A stretch of DNA of 64,000 bases, from positions 310,001 through 374,000 of the forward strand of contig NW_024037065.1 of NCBI RefSeq assembly GCF_015706575.1. The letters run 5' to 3'. Of the stretch, positions 11,291 through 21,597 are shown piece by piece (position 1 is the stretch's first letter; every line of letters begins with the position of its first letter). Made by a program: the position numbers and the translations under genes. Below the pieces are notes generated by a model. That model saw only the letters and a list, made by a program, of their open reading frames with translations, ran no database searches and had not been told where the DNA came from. The stretch is from Patiria miniata. Its lineage: Eukaryota; Echinodermata; Asteroidea; Valvatida; Asterinidae.

Positions 11291-11404
11291 TGATCTGTTT
11301 TATCACATAGCTCGAGGTTCATTTATTACAAATGATTTATTTTTTTAAATAAAGTTTTTAATCATAAAAACCTCTCTATCCCTTTAATAAAGAGATAGTA
11401 AGAG

Positions 11405-11610
11405 CCTGGTCTGGTGCCTAGACAGAGGGAGATATGGGGTTTGTCGCCATACCTCCCACGTATAATATAACACCTCGGAGAGAGAAGAGATATATTTGGG
11501 GAGCTAGAGGGGGAGATATATTTGGGGAAGGGGGATCATTGGGAGGGGGCGGGGCTAAGTGGAGGGGAGGGGAGGGGGCAGAGGAGGGGGCGGGGAGGGG
11601 GATCATAGAG
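11405..11610. repeat. polypurine / G-rich tract
   Basis: Strongly purine-biased on the plus strand (GGGGAGG, GGGGGCGGGG runs, and two copies of GGGGGAGATATATTTGGGGA). Could form G-quadruplex or triplex DNA. Lies between the virus-like block and the minisatellite. Confidence 0.45.
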
Positions 11611-11704
11611 GTTGGAAATTTATAAAAATTGTTATAAAAAAGTTATAAAAATTGCACTTCAGAAATAACAGCACTAAAACGGAAATTGTGATTGAGTTTT
11701 GACT

Positions 11705-12066
11705 GCTGCCGTAAATTTGTATTTTTACGGGAGACTTCCGTATTATTTTCTCCATAAAGATACGGATTTGTTTGAAGTGAAGTACAAGTACGGACTTTTC
11801 CCCTAAAACCCGTAAAAACACGAACTTTACCTGAAAAATCCGTACAATTACGGACTTGCCCTGTAAACCCGTAAAAATACGGACTCTCTCTGTCAGAACC
11901 CGTACAGATACGGTCTTTTCCCGTCAAACCCGTACAACTACGGACTTTTCCCATGAAAGCCGTGCAAATACGGACTTTTCCCGTAAAAGCCGTGCAAATA
12001 CTGACTTTTCCCGTTAAATGGATGTTACGTACGAATTCCGTATTGTTTTGTCCGTAAAAATACGGA
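11705..12066. repeat. minisatellite with CCGTA...TACGG hairpin core
   Basis: About ten imperfect units of 33-36 bp. Each has a short inverted repeat (CCGTAnAAnTACGG) separated by a CTTTTCCCGT-like spacer. The spacers vary more than the stems, as if the stem were kept. Both strands give weak ORFs with a periodic pattern; these are not credible genes. Confidence 0.65.
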
Positions 12067-12185
12067 TATTTTTAACAGTGTATGTGCAATAAGCACAGCA
12101 ACATTGACCAAAGATGAGCTACGCTGCCGGAGCCTTACAAGTTCAGCTAGTGGAAATGCACCCTCAAAACGATCACCGTAGTTTC

Positions 12186-12977
12186 TCACTGCATCACCGT
12201 CGTTGCCAAGTACAGCTGGAACTCAATTGAAATTGTTACCTGGTTGAAGTTGCTGAACCATTCCCTCAAGGATGTTTGCTCGATTGATAAAGTCATTGCG
12301 GAAAGCTCGCTGTTCCTCCAGAATGGAACGACAACAGGGTCTTCCGCCAATCCCATGCCATCATCTTGGCGTTCATTGTTATTTTCATTCTCATTGTCTG
12401 AGCTGTCCGCCGCACTGTCTTCCATATTGTCATTATTTTCATTTTCATTGTCGGAGCTGTCCGCCGCGCTGTCTTCCACGTTGTCATTATTTTCATTCTC
12501 ATTGTCTGAGCTGTCCGCCGCGCTGTCTTCCATATTGTCATTATTTTCATTCTCATTGTCTGAGCTGTCCGCCGGGCTGTCTTCCACATTGTCATTATTT
12601 TCATTCTCATTGTCTGAGCTGTCCGCCGCGTTGTCTTCCACATCATCATTTGTACTATCTGCAGTGCTGTCATCGTCACTGTCTGGTACAATGTCATCTG
12701 CACAGTCGTCACTGTCGTCAGCACTGTCATCTCTACTACAGTTGCCCCCATCGTCGTTCCCCCCGTCATCATCACCTTTTTTCCCTATTACCATCCCTAA
12801 AGATGTACACTCCATCGTCCCTTCCATTACACTTATTTTCCTTGTTCTCAGCCCCGTTGGTCTTGTTGCTTTTATCTTCATTGTTGTTCTCACAGCCGCT
12901 GTTCTCTCTACACTCGTCTTCATTGTTGTCCTCATCCCCGTTGTCCTTGTTGCTCTCGTCTTCATTGTTGTTCTCAC
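12186..12977 (-). CDS. acidic repeat protein exon (uncertain)
   Basis: Open frame on the minus strand with about five copies of an 18-residue unit (EDSAADSSDNENENNDNM), encoded by a 54-bp minisatellite at 12370-12640. An Asp/Ser-rich lead-in and a less repetitive tail (VVVPFWRNSELSAMTLSIEQ) flank it. A GT donor-like site follows FSNFNQ near 12243. Just downstream another frame reads GDAVRNYGDRFEGAFPLAEL, which looks coding, so this may be part of a spliced or frameshifted gene. The plus strand is also open, because the 54-bp period is a multiple of three; the acidic reading is preferred as a common disordered type. No family recognised. Confidence 0.35.
   Translation of the reverse strand: MRTTMKTRATRTTGMRTTMKTSVERTAAVRTTMKIKATRPTGLRTRKISVMEGTMECTSLGMVIGKKGDDDGGNDDGGNCSRDDSADDSDDCADDIVPDSDDDSTADSTNDDVEDNAADSSDNENENNDNVEDSPADSSDNENENNDNMEDSAADSSDNENENNDNVEDSAADSSDNENENNDNMEDSAADSSDNENENNNERQDDGMGLAEDPVVVPFWRNSELSAMTLSIEQTSLREWFSNFNQVTISIEFQLYLATTVMQ
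12370..12640. repeat. 54-bp minisatellite
   Basis: About five near-identical 54-bp units (GAGCTGTCCGCCGCGCTGTC core on the plus strand). The in-frame length keeps both strands open. Confidence 0.8.
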
Positions 12978-13199
12978 CTTCTGCCAGGCCTGTCCCAGAT
13001 GCAGATCTTTCTACAACAGTATATTCGAGCTGAAATAAACCGACGCATCATGATCTTAATGTTTTTTGTATTAAGCTTCTCACTTAAGAGTGAGTGGTGG
13101 ATTGAGGGATATCCTCTTTGTACTATAAAGAAGAATGTTTCTCTACCAAAGCTAACTTTTTGTTGACACATATAACGGTTGTGAAAACAAGTGATCTGC

Positions 13200-13800
13200 A
13201 GACCACGTGTCGCCTTTTTTCAAGGTCGATCCCTGCGTAGTATTGTTTTGTGCTTTTAAAAAGTGATTACTTTTCCAATTTGAAACGACCTCAATTAACC
13301 CCTACATGACCTTTGACGTCAAATTCCGGAAAGGTTGTGATGAAACACCACCCACGGACTACTCCATCCAATTGACATTTAAAGAAAAAGAAGAATCATT
13401 TAAAGCACATTTCAACAATGACCTCTTATGACCCCTACGTGACCTATGACCTTAGGTATGTAGCGAAGAATTGTGTTTTCCCATCCAAGGGTCACTGCAA
13501 CCAAGTTTCATTAAATCCATAAAAGCATGTGTACGTTATATATTTTGTCAATATTTTTTTATGCATTTGTAAACCATCACCTCAAATGACCCCTAAATGT
13601 CTCTTGACCTACAATTTCGGAAGAGTTGTGATGAACGGCCCCCATCCAAGGATCACTCCTCAGCAATCCAATGAAGAATTGTGTTTTGAAATTGCACTGA
13701 CCCAAGGGTGACCGGTCCAAGTTTCATCAAAGTCAATGAAAGCACATTTCTGTCAGAACATACACGAAGATACGGAGCCTTGGTTATACAAGGATAAGGA
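13200..13800. repeat. degenerate 130-160-bp repeat with GACCCCTA/TTGACCT words
   Basis: Three loose copies start near 13288, 13420 and 13578. Each holds ACCTC...GACCCCTAnnTG...CTnTGACCT and then a TTCCGGAAnnGTTGTGATGAA-like segment; GTGTTTT and CCAAGTTTCAT follow. Typical of old dispersed invertebrate repeats. No coding signal. Confidence 0.45.
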
Positions 13801-13899
13801 AAAACGGTCATACAGAATTTAGGACTTTTTTTTAGGTCCCAATTAAAACTTCCGGAAAACAATGGGAAAATCACACTGTAAAACCTCCATTCCTGTAAC

Positions 13900-14340
13900 A
13901 AGTACCTTTTTTTTTCTTGCGTTTTTCTACCCTTTTCTTTTACTTAGTTTACTTTCCCTTTGAAGCCCCGCCCATCTTTCTTCCGAAGTCTCTTTCGTGT
14001 TGATTTAAAACTGTTCTGTCATCTGACAAGAAAAAAAAAAGTGTTTTACATACATGTACATGTACATACGTTAAACCCCTCGTGTCTCGATGAGAGTGGT
14101 TCACGAGGAATATCCCAGTGTATAGAACAAAACAGTGATCATTACAAACCCTAACAATCCTGAATCCTCCAATTTTGATATGATTTTGCACACAAATATT
14201 GCCTCAAAGCACTGAAAATCCTTGACAGTCTGTGCCTTTTTTCCTCCCACATTAAAATTGTTTCGGTTTAAAATCTATGGACACAGCTGCTAATAAGAAA
14301 AAAGACGGTTACAACAAACTAATTTACGTTTTGATACGTC
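13900..14340. other. no gene seen
   Basis: Pyrimidine-rich stretch with a short ACATGTACATGT microsatellite near 14053. I see no coding signal. Confidence 0.4.
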
Positions 14341-14374
14341 CTATGGTCACAGAATTCACTTGTTTAGGGTCCGC

Positions 14375-15599
14375 TCATAAGTCCGACGCCTCATAGGTCC
14401 GACGCCTCATACGTCCGACAAAATCGCATCCCCTAAGCACATTAGGGCCCATAAAACCGAAGCCTCATAGGTCCGACGCCTCATAAGTCCGACGCCTCAT
14501 AGCTCCGACGCCTCATAGCTCCGACGCCTCGTACGTCCGAAAAATTAAACGCCTCGTTTTTGAGGCGTCGGACTTATGAGGCGTCGGACTTATGAGGCGT
14601 CGGACTTATGAGGCGTCGGACTTATGAGGCGTCGGACTTATGAGGCGTCGGACTTATGAGGCGTCGGACTTATGAGGCGTCGGACTTATGAGGCGTCGGA
14701 CTTATGAGGCGTCGGACTTATGAGGCGTCGGACTTATGAGGCGTCGGACTTATGAGGCGTCGGACTTATGAGGCGTCGGACTTATGAGGCGTCGGACTTA
14801 TGAGGCGTCGGACTTATGAGGCGTCGGACTTATGAGGCGTCGGACTTATGAGGCGTCGGACTTATGAGGCGTCGGACTTATGAGGCGTCGGACTTATGAG
14901 GCGTCGGACTTATGAGGCGTCGGACTTATGAGGCGTCGGACTTATGAGGCGTCGGACTTATGAGGCGTCGGACTTATGAGGCGTCGGACTTATGAGGCGT
15001 CGGACTTATGAGGCGTCGGACTTATGAGGCGTCGGACTTATGAGGCGTCGGACTTATGAGGCGTCGGACTTATGAGGCGTCGGACTTATGAGGCGTCGGA
15101 CTTATGAGGCGTCGGACTTATGAGGCGTCGGACTTATGAGGCGTCGGACTTATGAGGCGTCGGACTTATGAGGCGTCGGACTTATGAGGCGTCGGACTTA
15201 TGAGGCGTCGGACTTATGAGGCGTCGGACTTATGAGGCGTCGGACTTATGAGGCGTCGGACTTATGAGGCGTCGGACTTATGAGGCGTCGGACTTATGAG
15301 GCGTCGGACTTATGAGGCGTCGGACTTATGAGGCGTCGGACTTATGAGGCGTCGGACTTATGAGGCGTCGGACTTATGAGGCGTCGGACTTATGAGGCGT
15401 CGGACTTATGAGGCGTCGGACTTATGAGGCGTCGGACTTATGAGGCGTCGGACTTATGAGGCGTCGGACTTATGAGGCGTCGGACTTATGAGGCGTCGGA
15501 CTTATGAGGCGTCGGACTTATGAGGCGTCGGACTTATGAGGCGTCGGACTTATGAGGCGTCGGACTTATGAGGCGTCGGACTTATGAGGCGTCGGACTT
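14375..15599. repeat. 16-bp satellite, ~65 copies, with orientation switch
   Basis: The unit GAGGCGTCGGACTTAT repeats almost without change from 14562 to 15599 (1038 bp, about 65 copies). From about 14375 to 14540 the complementary sense (GTCCGACGCCTCAT) is present in fewer, more varied copies (AAGTCC, AGGTCC, ACGTCC, AGCTCC). The junction near 14541-14561 (GAAAAATTAAACGCCTCGTT) is a natural loop, so the array can fold back. No gene. Confidence 0.9.
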
Positions 15600-15767
15600 G
15601 TTTGCATGCTTATATGTGCATTTATATGTCGTTACTTAGCCTCCAAGCACAACACAACATAAGTTTTGATTTGATGATACACAATGTGTTACCAACATGA
15701 CAAGTGATGACGATTAATTATGATTAAATTGTAACTTGGTGTTAAAGCTTCATGTTCTTGATAATTA

Positions 15768-16262
15768 GTGGCGTTTACGAAGTCATCACAAATCGCGGCA
15801 TCATTTCAAACAGCAAAAGCAAAAGACACACAGGTAAGTCTAGCAAACCCCCCACCAGAGACCCCTGCAACTGCCCCATCAGTTGATGAGACGGCCCAAG
15901 ACACGGCTGTTTTGTCCCTCTCGCCCACCCCCTGTCACCCCTGCTGGGTCAAGTCCGGTCTCCATGGCCTGCCAATTCCCCCCCCCCCCCCCTATGGACA
16001 GCGAGGTAAACCCCGAGCTATGTTCCAGCTGATGAAGACGGTGGAGGCGTCCCCACCCCATAGCCCAGCATCATCCATGCCCTCTTTGGAAGGCCAGAAT
16101 TTAGGCAGTGAGATGTCCATGGAGACATTCAGGTCTACCGCCTCGCCCACAAGGAGTTCACCCGAGTTGAGGTGTTCTTGGACGGAGCGTTGATCAAGAA
16201 GGATGATCATCGGACATCCTACGTCAAGGCCATCGAGGTGGACGAGCAGAACCGACCCACCG
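15768..16262 (+). pseudogene. coding-like relic, unrecognised
   Basis: The first part (TKSSQIAASFQTAKAKDTQ) ends at a good donor (ACACAG|GTAAGTC). After a Pro/C-rich stretch, a GC-rich segment at about 16118-16262 reads DIQVYRLAHKEFTRVEVFLD then GALIKKDDHRTSYVKAIEVD in a second frame, with typical coding composition, and it stops abruptly at an AT-rich region. It looks like a truncated gene or element fragment. I do not recognise the family. Confidence 0.3.
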
Positions 16263-16639
16263 GATTTTTTTTACATAGTTCTTACGTTCAAAGATTTTAA
16301 AGTTTAGTATCAAAGTTAAACATGTTCACAAGTCTAACATTTTCACGAGTTAAATGTTTTATTTAAAGTTTTTGTCGGACATCAGATTTAAAATCATGTA
16401 AAAAACAAATGTTAAGCAAAAAGACACTTAATTGATGCACGAGTTAATTCTTCATAGAAATTGACAATTGGGTAAATATTTAAATTTGTGGAAACTTCGA
16501 AAGTGTAAATAATCTAGTAAATATATAGGCTTAATTTCTTTTTATTCAGTGTAAAATTACTTACTGAAATCATTCCATTTTCTAATCTGTAAAACTCTTG
16601 TAAACGTGTAATTAGTGTGAAGTGAACTTTTGTAATATA

Positions 16640-17335
16640 CATGTATAATATCGTCACCGTTTTCACGAACAGCCACATACTATATATATTATGTTGATTT
16701 TGAAGAAAAGTGTTTTCGAGATAATCGCAAAAGAAGTTTCTCATATTTTAAAACTGCAAGAAATCCTACTTTGCAACAATTTTGTGCAGCAAGGAAACCA
16801 TCACACGATTCTACGTGAGCTGAAGTTTTACATAAACCCGGTAATAAGACTTAATACAGCAGTTAATTAGTGAAAATTAATTAGTAAAGATATGTTGCTC
16901 TTTGTGAAAACGCAAATTCACGTTTCCGACATATTGGCCCTTTCTGTTCATCGTGTATTTCCATAGGCGCGCGTGAGTACGCGCGCGCAGCTGAAATGTA
17001 ACAAAGATATGTGGCTCTTCGTGAAAACGCAAATCTCATTTGACCTACTTTTACGTATTTCTGTGCAATGGGTTTTGTACGCGTTCAAGGGGCTAAAATG
17101 TATGTGGCTGTTCGTGAAAACGCAAAATGCATTTATCAATATTTCTGCCCCTAGCAACATTAATGTAACTTAGAAATTAATGATGTTTTGCTTACAGAAA
17201 CATGTCAAAATGGTTAAGTACATTGTTTTAATGCGAAATATTGAAAAAAATCAAAATCAAAAAAATTGTAATTTTGGACATGTGTGGCTCTTCGTGAAAA
17301 CGATGACGATATAAGTGTAAATTGGACATTTAAAA
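16640..17335. repeat. dispersed TTCGTGAAAACGCAAAT motif set with inverted ends
   Basis: ATGTGGCTnTTCGTGAAAAC occurs in direct sense near 16891, 17008, 17099 and 17281 and in inverse sense near 16652-16677. The outermost two form an inverted pair (ATATCGTCAnCGTTTTCACG), suggesting a 0.7-kb element with internal copies of its end motif. No ORF of note. Confidence 0.45.
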
Positions 17336-17375
17336 ATTAATGTAAATTGGACAGTTAAAAATAAGTGTAAATCAG
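17315..17375. repeat. short AAGTGTAAATTGGACA tandem
   Basis: Two to three copies of a 24-27-bp AT-rich unit lie directly after the inverted motif set. Confidence 0.4.
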
Positions 17376-17379
17376 TGTA

Positions 17380-18320
17380 AATAAGTTTTCAAATTAACCT
17401 TAAATTCCAAGTGCTGACTTCTTAAAAAGAAAAGTCTGTCCATTTTCCGGGATCTAAGTGTTTTTTTTAAAAGGGTCCCTTTTCCAGCAAGTATAGGCAT
17501 GTACATATACATTTAGTTAAAATCCGCCTCAAAAATTTGTCTAAAGTTTATCTTAAAATGTCTGCCGATGACTTTGTGTAAAATGTAGAGTAAATTTTCT
17601 GTTAAATACCTGTGCATATTTAATAAGCAACATTTGATTCATATTCTGTATAATCATACCCTGTGAAATTTGTGAATATTTAATGAGGTAAATCTTGGTG
17701 TTCTTGTACATCTTACACTGTGTACAAATTCTTGTGAATACTTAATGAGCTTTGAAATCAGCCCCCTCCCCCTGTTTTCTATTGAATTATACGGAAAAAA
17801 GTTGCCCCTTATGATTTCTTTATATAGACAAAATTAATTATTTTTAATATGGTTATGGAGTATAAGGCCATACACCACCATGCTCGGCCCTTTGTAGCGG
17901 AAAATGTAGGGACGTATAGTCAGTTTATTTACTACGTCATTCCTATTGCACTAACGTTAATTCAGTGTGTGTTGGTGACTGGGCGGAGCGTAAGAGCACA
18001 TTGGCTGAATGCACGTACGCTATTGGTTTCCTAAGATCAATAGGTTTAGTACATGCATATGTGTTGGTGCGGCGTATGCATGTTCACGTGAGGGCTATTC
18101 GCGTGATCGCGCGGAGGAGTTGTGCCGTGGACAGCGGACGGTAAGGTCGTTTATTGCTCGCGCTCTGTGCATTGGGTAATGCTGACGTGCACTGTGTAAA
18201 TTGCGCTGGCCCTGACTGCTGAAGTTGCGCTGTGTGATGCTGACGCGCAGCCGTACTGGTGAATGTACTGTACGATGCTGACGCTAGCTTGCATGGGTAA
18301 AGCGTAAATCACGTTAAGGC
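17380..18320. other. no gene seen; possible relic LTR body
   Basis: AT-rich to 17850, then GC-richer with CpG. GAATAnTTAATGAG recurs loosely at 17615-17750. I see no coding signal. The right part could belong to a long terminal repeat ending near 18751 (see next entries). Confidence 0.3.
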
Positions 18321-18324
18321 TGAC

Positions 18325-18600
18325 AGCGTGTATTACTTACATTGGCGTGCATTACTTACATTGGCGTGTGTTATTTACATTGGCGTACACTACTTACATT
18401 GGTGTGTGATATTTACATGAGTGTACATTGCTTACATTAGTGTCCGTTGCTGACTTAGTGTGCACTGTTTACATAGGTGTACTTTGTTGACTTAGTGTAC
18501 ATTGTTGACTTAGTGTACGTTGTTTACGTAGTGTACATTGTTTACTTAGTGTACGTTGTTGACTTAGCCGTGCATTGTTTACATTGTTTACATTGGGCGC
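18325..18600. repeat. ~20-bp minisatellite (TTACATTGGCGTGCATTAC)
   Basis: About thirteen imperfect units of 18-22 bp, drifting from TTACATTGGCGTG to GACTTAGTGTACATTGTT from left to right. Noncoding. Confidence 0.7.
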
Positions 18601-18639
18601 ATTGCTCAAGCTGTGCGCGGTAATTGCTGATTAGGTGAG

Positions 18640-18780
18640 CTGTTAGCTGACTCGCAAGTATATTTAAGTGACCCTGATAATTAACAACTCATTAAGACTC
18701 AATCACTACTTCACATTTCTTGATTATTGTTTAATAAATTACAATCATATTTGTGGTGCCGACATTCCTGTTGTACAGGC
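18640..18780 (+). mobile_element. possible LTR end with primer-binding-like site (fossil)
   Basis: An AATAAA signal near 18732 is followed by ATTACAATCATATTTG and then TGGTGCCGACATTCC. This resembles the end of a retrotransposon LTR next to a primer binding site starting TGG. No second LTR, gag or pol is visible in the next 2 kb, so at most a broken fossil. Weak call. Confidence 0.25.
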
Positions 18781-20620
18781 GTTTTTGTTGTTGGTTTATT
18801 GTGCAATTAACAGAAAGTAATCACAATCATCATAATCGGCGGTATATTTCCTCCAAAACGGACCTGCTCCCTAAGCCTTGTGGTCGCTCTGAGTGGTCTC
18901 TCGTCTTGGGAAAGCTCGGGTTCGGGAAGATCAGCTTCACTTTAATAGGTGTCAGACTTGGTCCCAACGAACTTTGGTTTGGCCCGGGGAGATCCCCGCC
19001 ACAGTACTGATGAACTCCAAGAACATTTTCAAATAGCCTAGTAGCCGCAGTACTTTAGTTTTATGTTAACGATAGTGGATGGATAACAGATGCGTTCTCA
19101 AGCAACTTGATGGCTATTGGATAAAGTATGTCGTGGTGACTTTACACGGCTGTTTCGAGCGCAAGGAAGTGCGCCCTCAGTTGTTCGATATTAGTTAGCT
19201 GATTTGATATGCAAATTACTTCGTCCGTATCGCGTACGGGTCATTTTCGAGGCCAGGGGTTGGTATGGTACCGTTTGATCATAATTTTCATTGGAGGAAA
19301 TGTGACCTTTCTTGTAAGCTCATGAATATTACAATTCAGAAGGTAAGCGCCGTTTCCCGGCGAGTCAGCCACGGTTTTCTTGCGAAATAAGCGTTGAAAA
19401 AGTCACTCAATGTTCGATGTAACGGCCGTACTTTCCCTGCCAAGTTCAAAAATGTCAATTTTCAGTGCTTCGTGTTCTCGTTGTCGGAGTTTTCACGGGG
19501 AAAGTTAGCATCTAGAAGACAAGAGAAGACCTTTGGCTTCATTTTAGTCCAACAGGTAAGTCTGGGCCATACGATTTTTAACCGATACCCACGTGCATTA
19601 TGTAGGCCCCAACACGCACAATCCCATTTCAGTGCGCTGTACGCGGTTGACTCGTATACAAAAGCGTGTATACGTGATCGAGCACACATCATTTACAGTA
19701 CATGTGGGATGGTCACCGTGGACAGACAGGTGGGTGGGGACTGGGAATTAGGGCGATCTGCACGCTTTAGTTATCGCTAATATTAAGTTGATGTTCCTCA
19801 ATCCTCATTTATGATTTATATTACTACTCCTGATATCAAAAAGAAAAGAATTTAGTATCCAGACGCCAACTCCAGATTAAATGTCTTCTCAAATTTAAGC
19901 ATTGACCTAGCTATGGATAAGAATTTTGAATAAAAAGTGGCGTCAGGTTGCAACATTTTTCTCAGAAAAAAAAAAGATATTGGCAATGATTGGGAAAATC
20001 ATGTTTGCTTTGTTTCGCTATATTTTTAATATGGGTTATGAGAAATGGAATATATTGATAAAAAGACGGTATTTTCTTAGCATGGCATGAGTGGGTGATG
20101 GGAGGAAGTGGCGGACCAGTTGTTTGTTGTGTTCAATCACTACTCGCATTAGCAGAATAAACAATTTAAAGTAATTATTATATTTTCCTAAAAAGTGCCA
20201 AAAATTACAAAGGCTAGGATTCCCAACAGTAATTTTGCAAACCTTTAAATACATAACAGCGCTTAGAAAAATACAGCTTGGACCATTAAATACTGAAAAC
20301 ACATGTATGACATTGTTTCATTCAAATTGCCATTATTATTAAACTGGCATGTTTGGGTTTAATACTATTTGTGTCACAGTGTCACATTAGAATTCCTTAT
20401 ATACATGTATTTTTTATTTCTGAACAAAAACATTACAGCAGAAGTATTCTTCTTGTGACTACGGATGCTAGTGCCGAATGCATACATAGTGCCAAGTGCA
20501 TACAGTGTAAGTTAGCCTTTTAACACTTTGCTCAAGGAAAAAAAGCAACACTCTATTTTCCAACATTTCTTTGGCATGAGAAGAATTGGCAAGAGACAAA
20601 ATGACAATGCTGCAAATATG
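18781..20620. other. no firm gene; one donor-like site
   Basis: A GC-richer stretch at 19340-19560 ends at CAACAG|GTAAGT (19552) and is open without an ATG start; it could be a 5' untranslated exon on the plus strand, but nothing confirms it. The rest (19780-20620) is AT-rich without coding signal. Confidence 0.3.
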
Positions 20621-20622
20621 GG

Positions 20623-20699
20623 TAGGGATGTTCATTTGCGAATAAGTTAGTATTCAATATTCAAAACTGCATTTGATCGAATATTTGAAACAGCCCTAC
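20623..20699. mobile_element. tiny hAT-like MITE
   Basis: 77 bp, with ends TAGGGATGTT and its inverse AACAGCCCTA, and an internal GAATATT-type palindromic set. The pattern resembles very short hAT-derived elements. No target duplication resolved. Confidence 0.4.
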
Positions 20700-20813
20700 A
20701 AGTAGGCTCTATCTCTAGGGGACTCCAAATCACCTCTTGTGAAAAACTTGTTGGTGTCACATATACGTATGTATTTACATGATACTTTGTATTTACATGA
20801 TACTTCTTTATTT

Positions 20814-21127
20814 TCATGCCTCATTCTTGCCGAGGGTCTGATGGGTCAACATTTCTGAGTGGACCTCGGGGAACGTACTCGTCAGGTGACGTCGCATCAC
20901 AGTCATCAATCTGGCGAGGTTATCTTTCATGCCATGTACAACTCTACCAGCCCGATTGAAGTCTGTATGCAGGAGCTCCCCTCCTTGCTCATTGAGGAGC
21001 CCTAGCCCTACTCGGAATCTTGACAACTGCTGAATGGCATGGTTTTCCAAGAGATGGAGCTTGGGGGTGATGCTTGCAGAAGGAAATGAATCCCGGTATG
21101 AATGCAGAAATTGCTTGATGCATACAT
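20814..21127 (-). CDS. RAG1-like exon 10: His pair and catalytic Glu
   Basis: 314 nt from a TCTTTTCAG acceptor to a stop. Reads SITPKLHLLENHAIQQLSRF, then GLGLLNEQGGELLHTDFNRA and LARLMTVMRRHLTSTFPEV. H-x4-H spacing equals RAG1 H937/H942; NEQGGE falls at the position of SEGNES (E962); the final helix with MRRHLTST resembles VLKHHWLYTS. Confidence 0.7.
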
Positions 21128-21247
21128 CTGAAAAGAGAAAAAAGAATATCAATTGTGAGAGGAATAAGACGCAAGAGTCGGCGCATACGACTGTGCAAAA
21201 TTACATTTTGTGTGAATTACATAAAGCTGTTACATGTTAACATGTAC

Positions 21248-21455
21248 CTGTGCGCTGAATGTCAACTTGGTCCAGTTGATTTGTATGATTGATCGCGTGG
21301 TGCACATCGGCAAATTGCAGGAAGATGGTTTTGAACAATTCACCGATCTCTGCTGCTCTTCGTTGAAGACGTGCATGTTCTGCAATCGGCAAGTCATCTA
21401 ACGTTTCCTCAATTACACACCGAGGTTTTGCAGTGAGATCATCAATGACCTTTAG
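21248..21455 (-). CDS. RAG1-like exon 9
   Basis: 208 nt between CTTGCAG and GTACAT. Helical, charged: LKVIDDLTAKPRCVIEETLD, then AEHARLQRRAAEIGELFKTI and FLQFADVHHAINHTNQLDQV. Occupies the position of the RAG1 stretch before the zinc-binding His pair. Confidence 0.65.
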
Positions 21456-21597
21456 CTGCAAGGAATAGGAGATATCATATCAATACCTCATCCACCACGA
21501 TGATTAGATTTTTGTCTATGATTATGAGGTGAATGCATTTAGTCTTAGAGCAGTGATTTGTTTTGAATGAAATTAAAAAACAAATTGTAATGTTTAC

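Larger units (their letters stand above)
7660..11300. mobile_element. AT-rich virus-like fossil block, family unresolved (Polinton-like?)
   Basis: Compact intronless block whose codon use (TTA, AAA, GAT, ATA) differs sharply from the spliced genes. Open stretches run leftward from a divergent centre near 8940-8980 and rightward to about 10820; one more runs leftward at 11290-10856. Parts: a large leftward frame with FYQNQLNFAIYCATTDCGVG and a GYNNN motif; a set of small rightward frames, one ending in a jelly-roll-like GIIIELEIF tail; one frame with a hydrophobic glycine/alanine segment followed by SKLNTIEDYVSQAI; and a TFIIB-like frame. Similar hypothetical proteins occur together in cnidarian and other invertebrate genomes (recollection, not searched). 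It is broken, with roughly five to eight breaks, so an old or middle-aged insertion. The Polinton link is inference: no polymerase B, integrase, protease or ATPase is visible. Confidence 0.4.

Noticed and set aside
12244-13038. Long plus-strand frames of 250-264 codons
   Set aside because: They are the complement of the 54-bp acidic minisatellite; the in-frame period keeps every frame open. Ser/Leu and Cys/His-rich translations look like artefacts.
14545-15599. CRISPR-like array (regular short repeats)
   Set aside because: Units are directly joined without unique spacers, and the genome is eukaryotic; this is a satellite.
15768-16193. A 141-residue plus-strand protein
   Set aside because: It starts at GTG rather than ATG, runs through a splice donor and a poly-C tract, and the coding-like part at the end is in another frame.
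19394-19780. A 128-residue plus-strand protein
   Set aside because: Begins at TTG without an ATG and crosses a strong GT donor; at best part of an untranslated exon.
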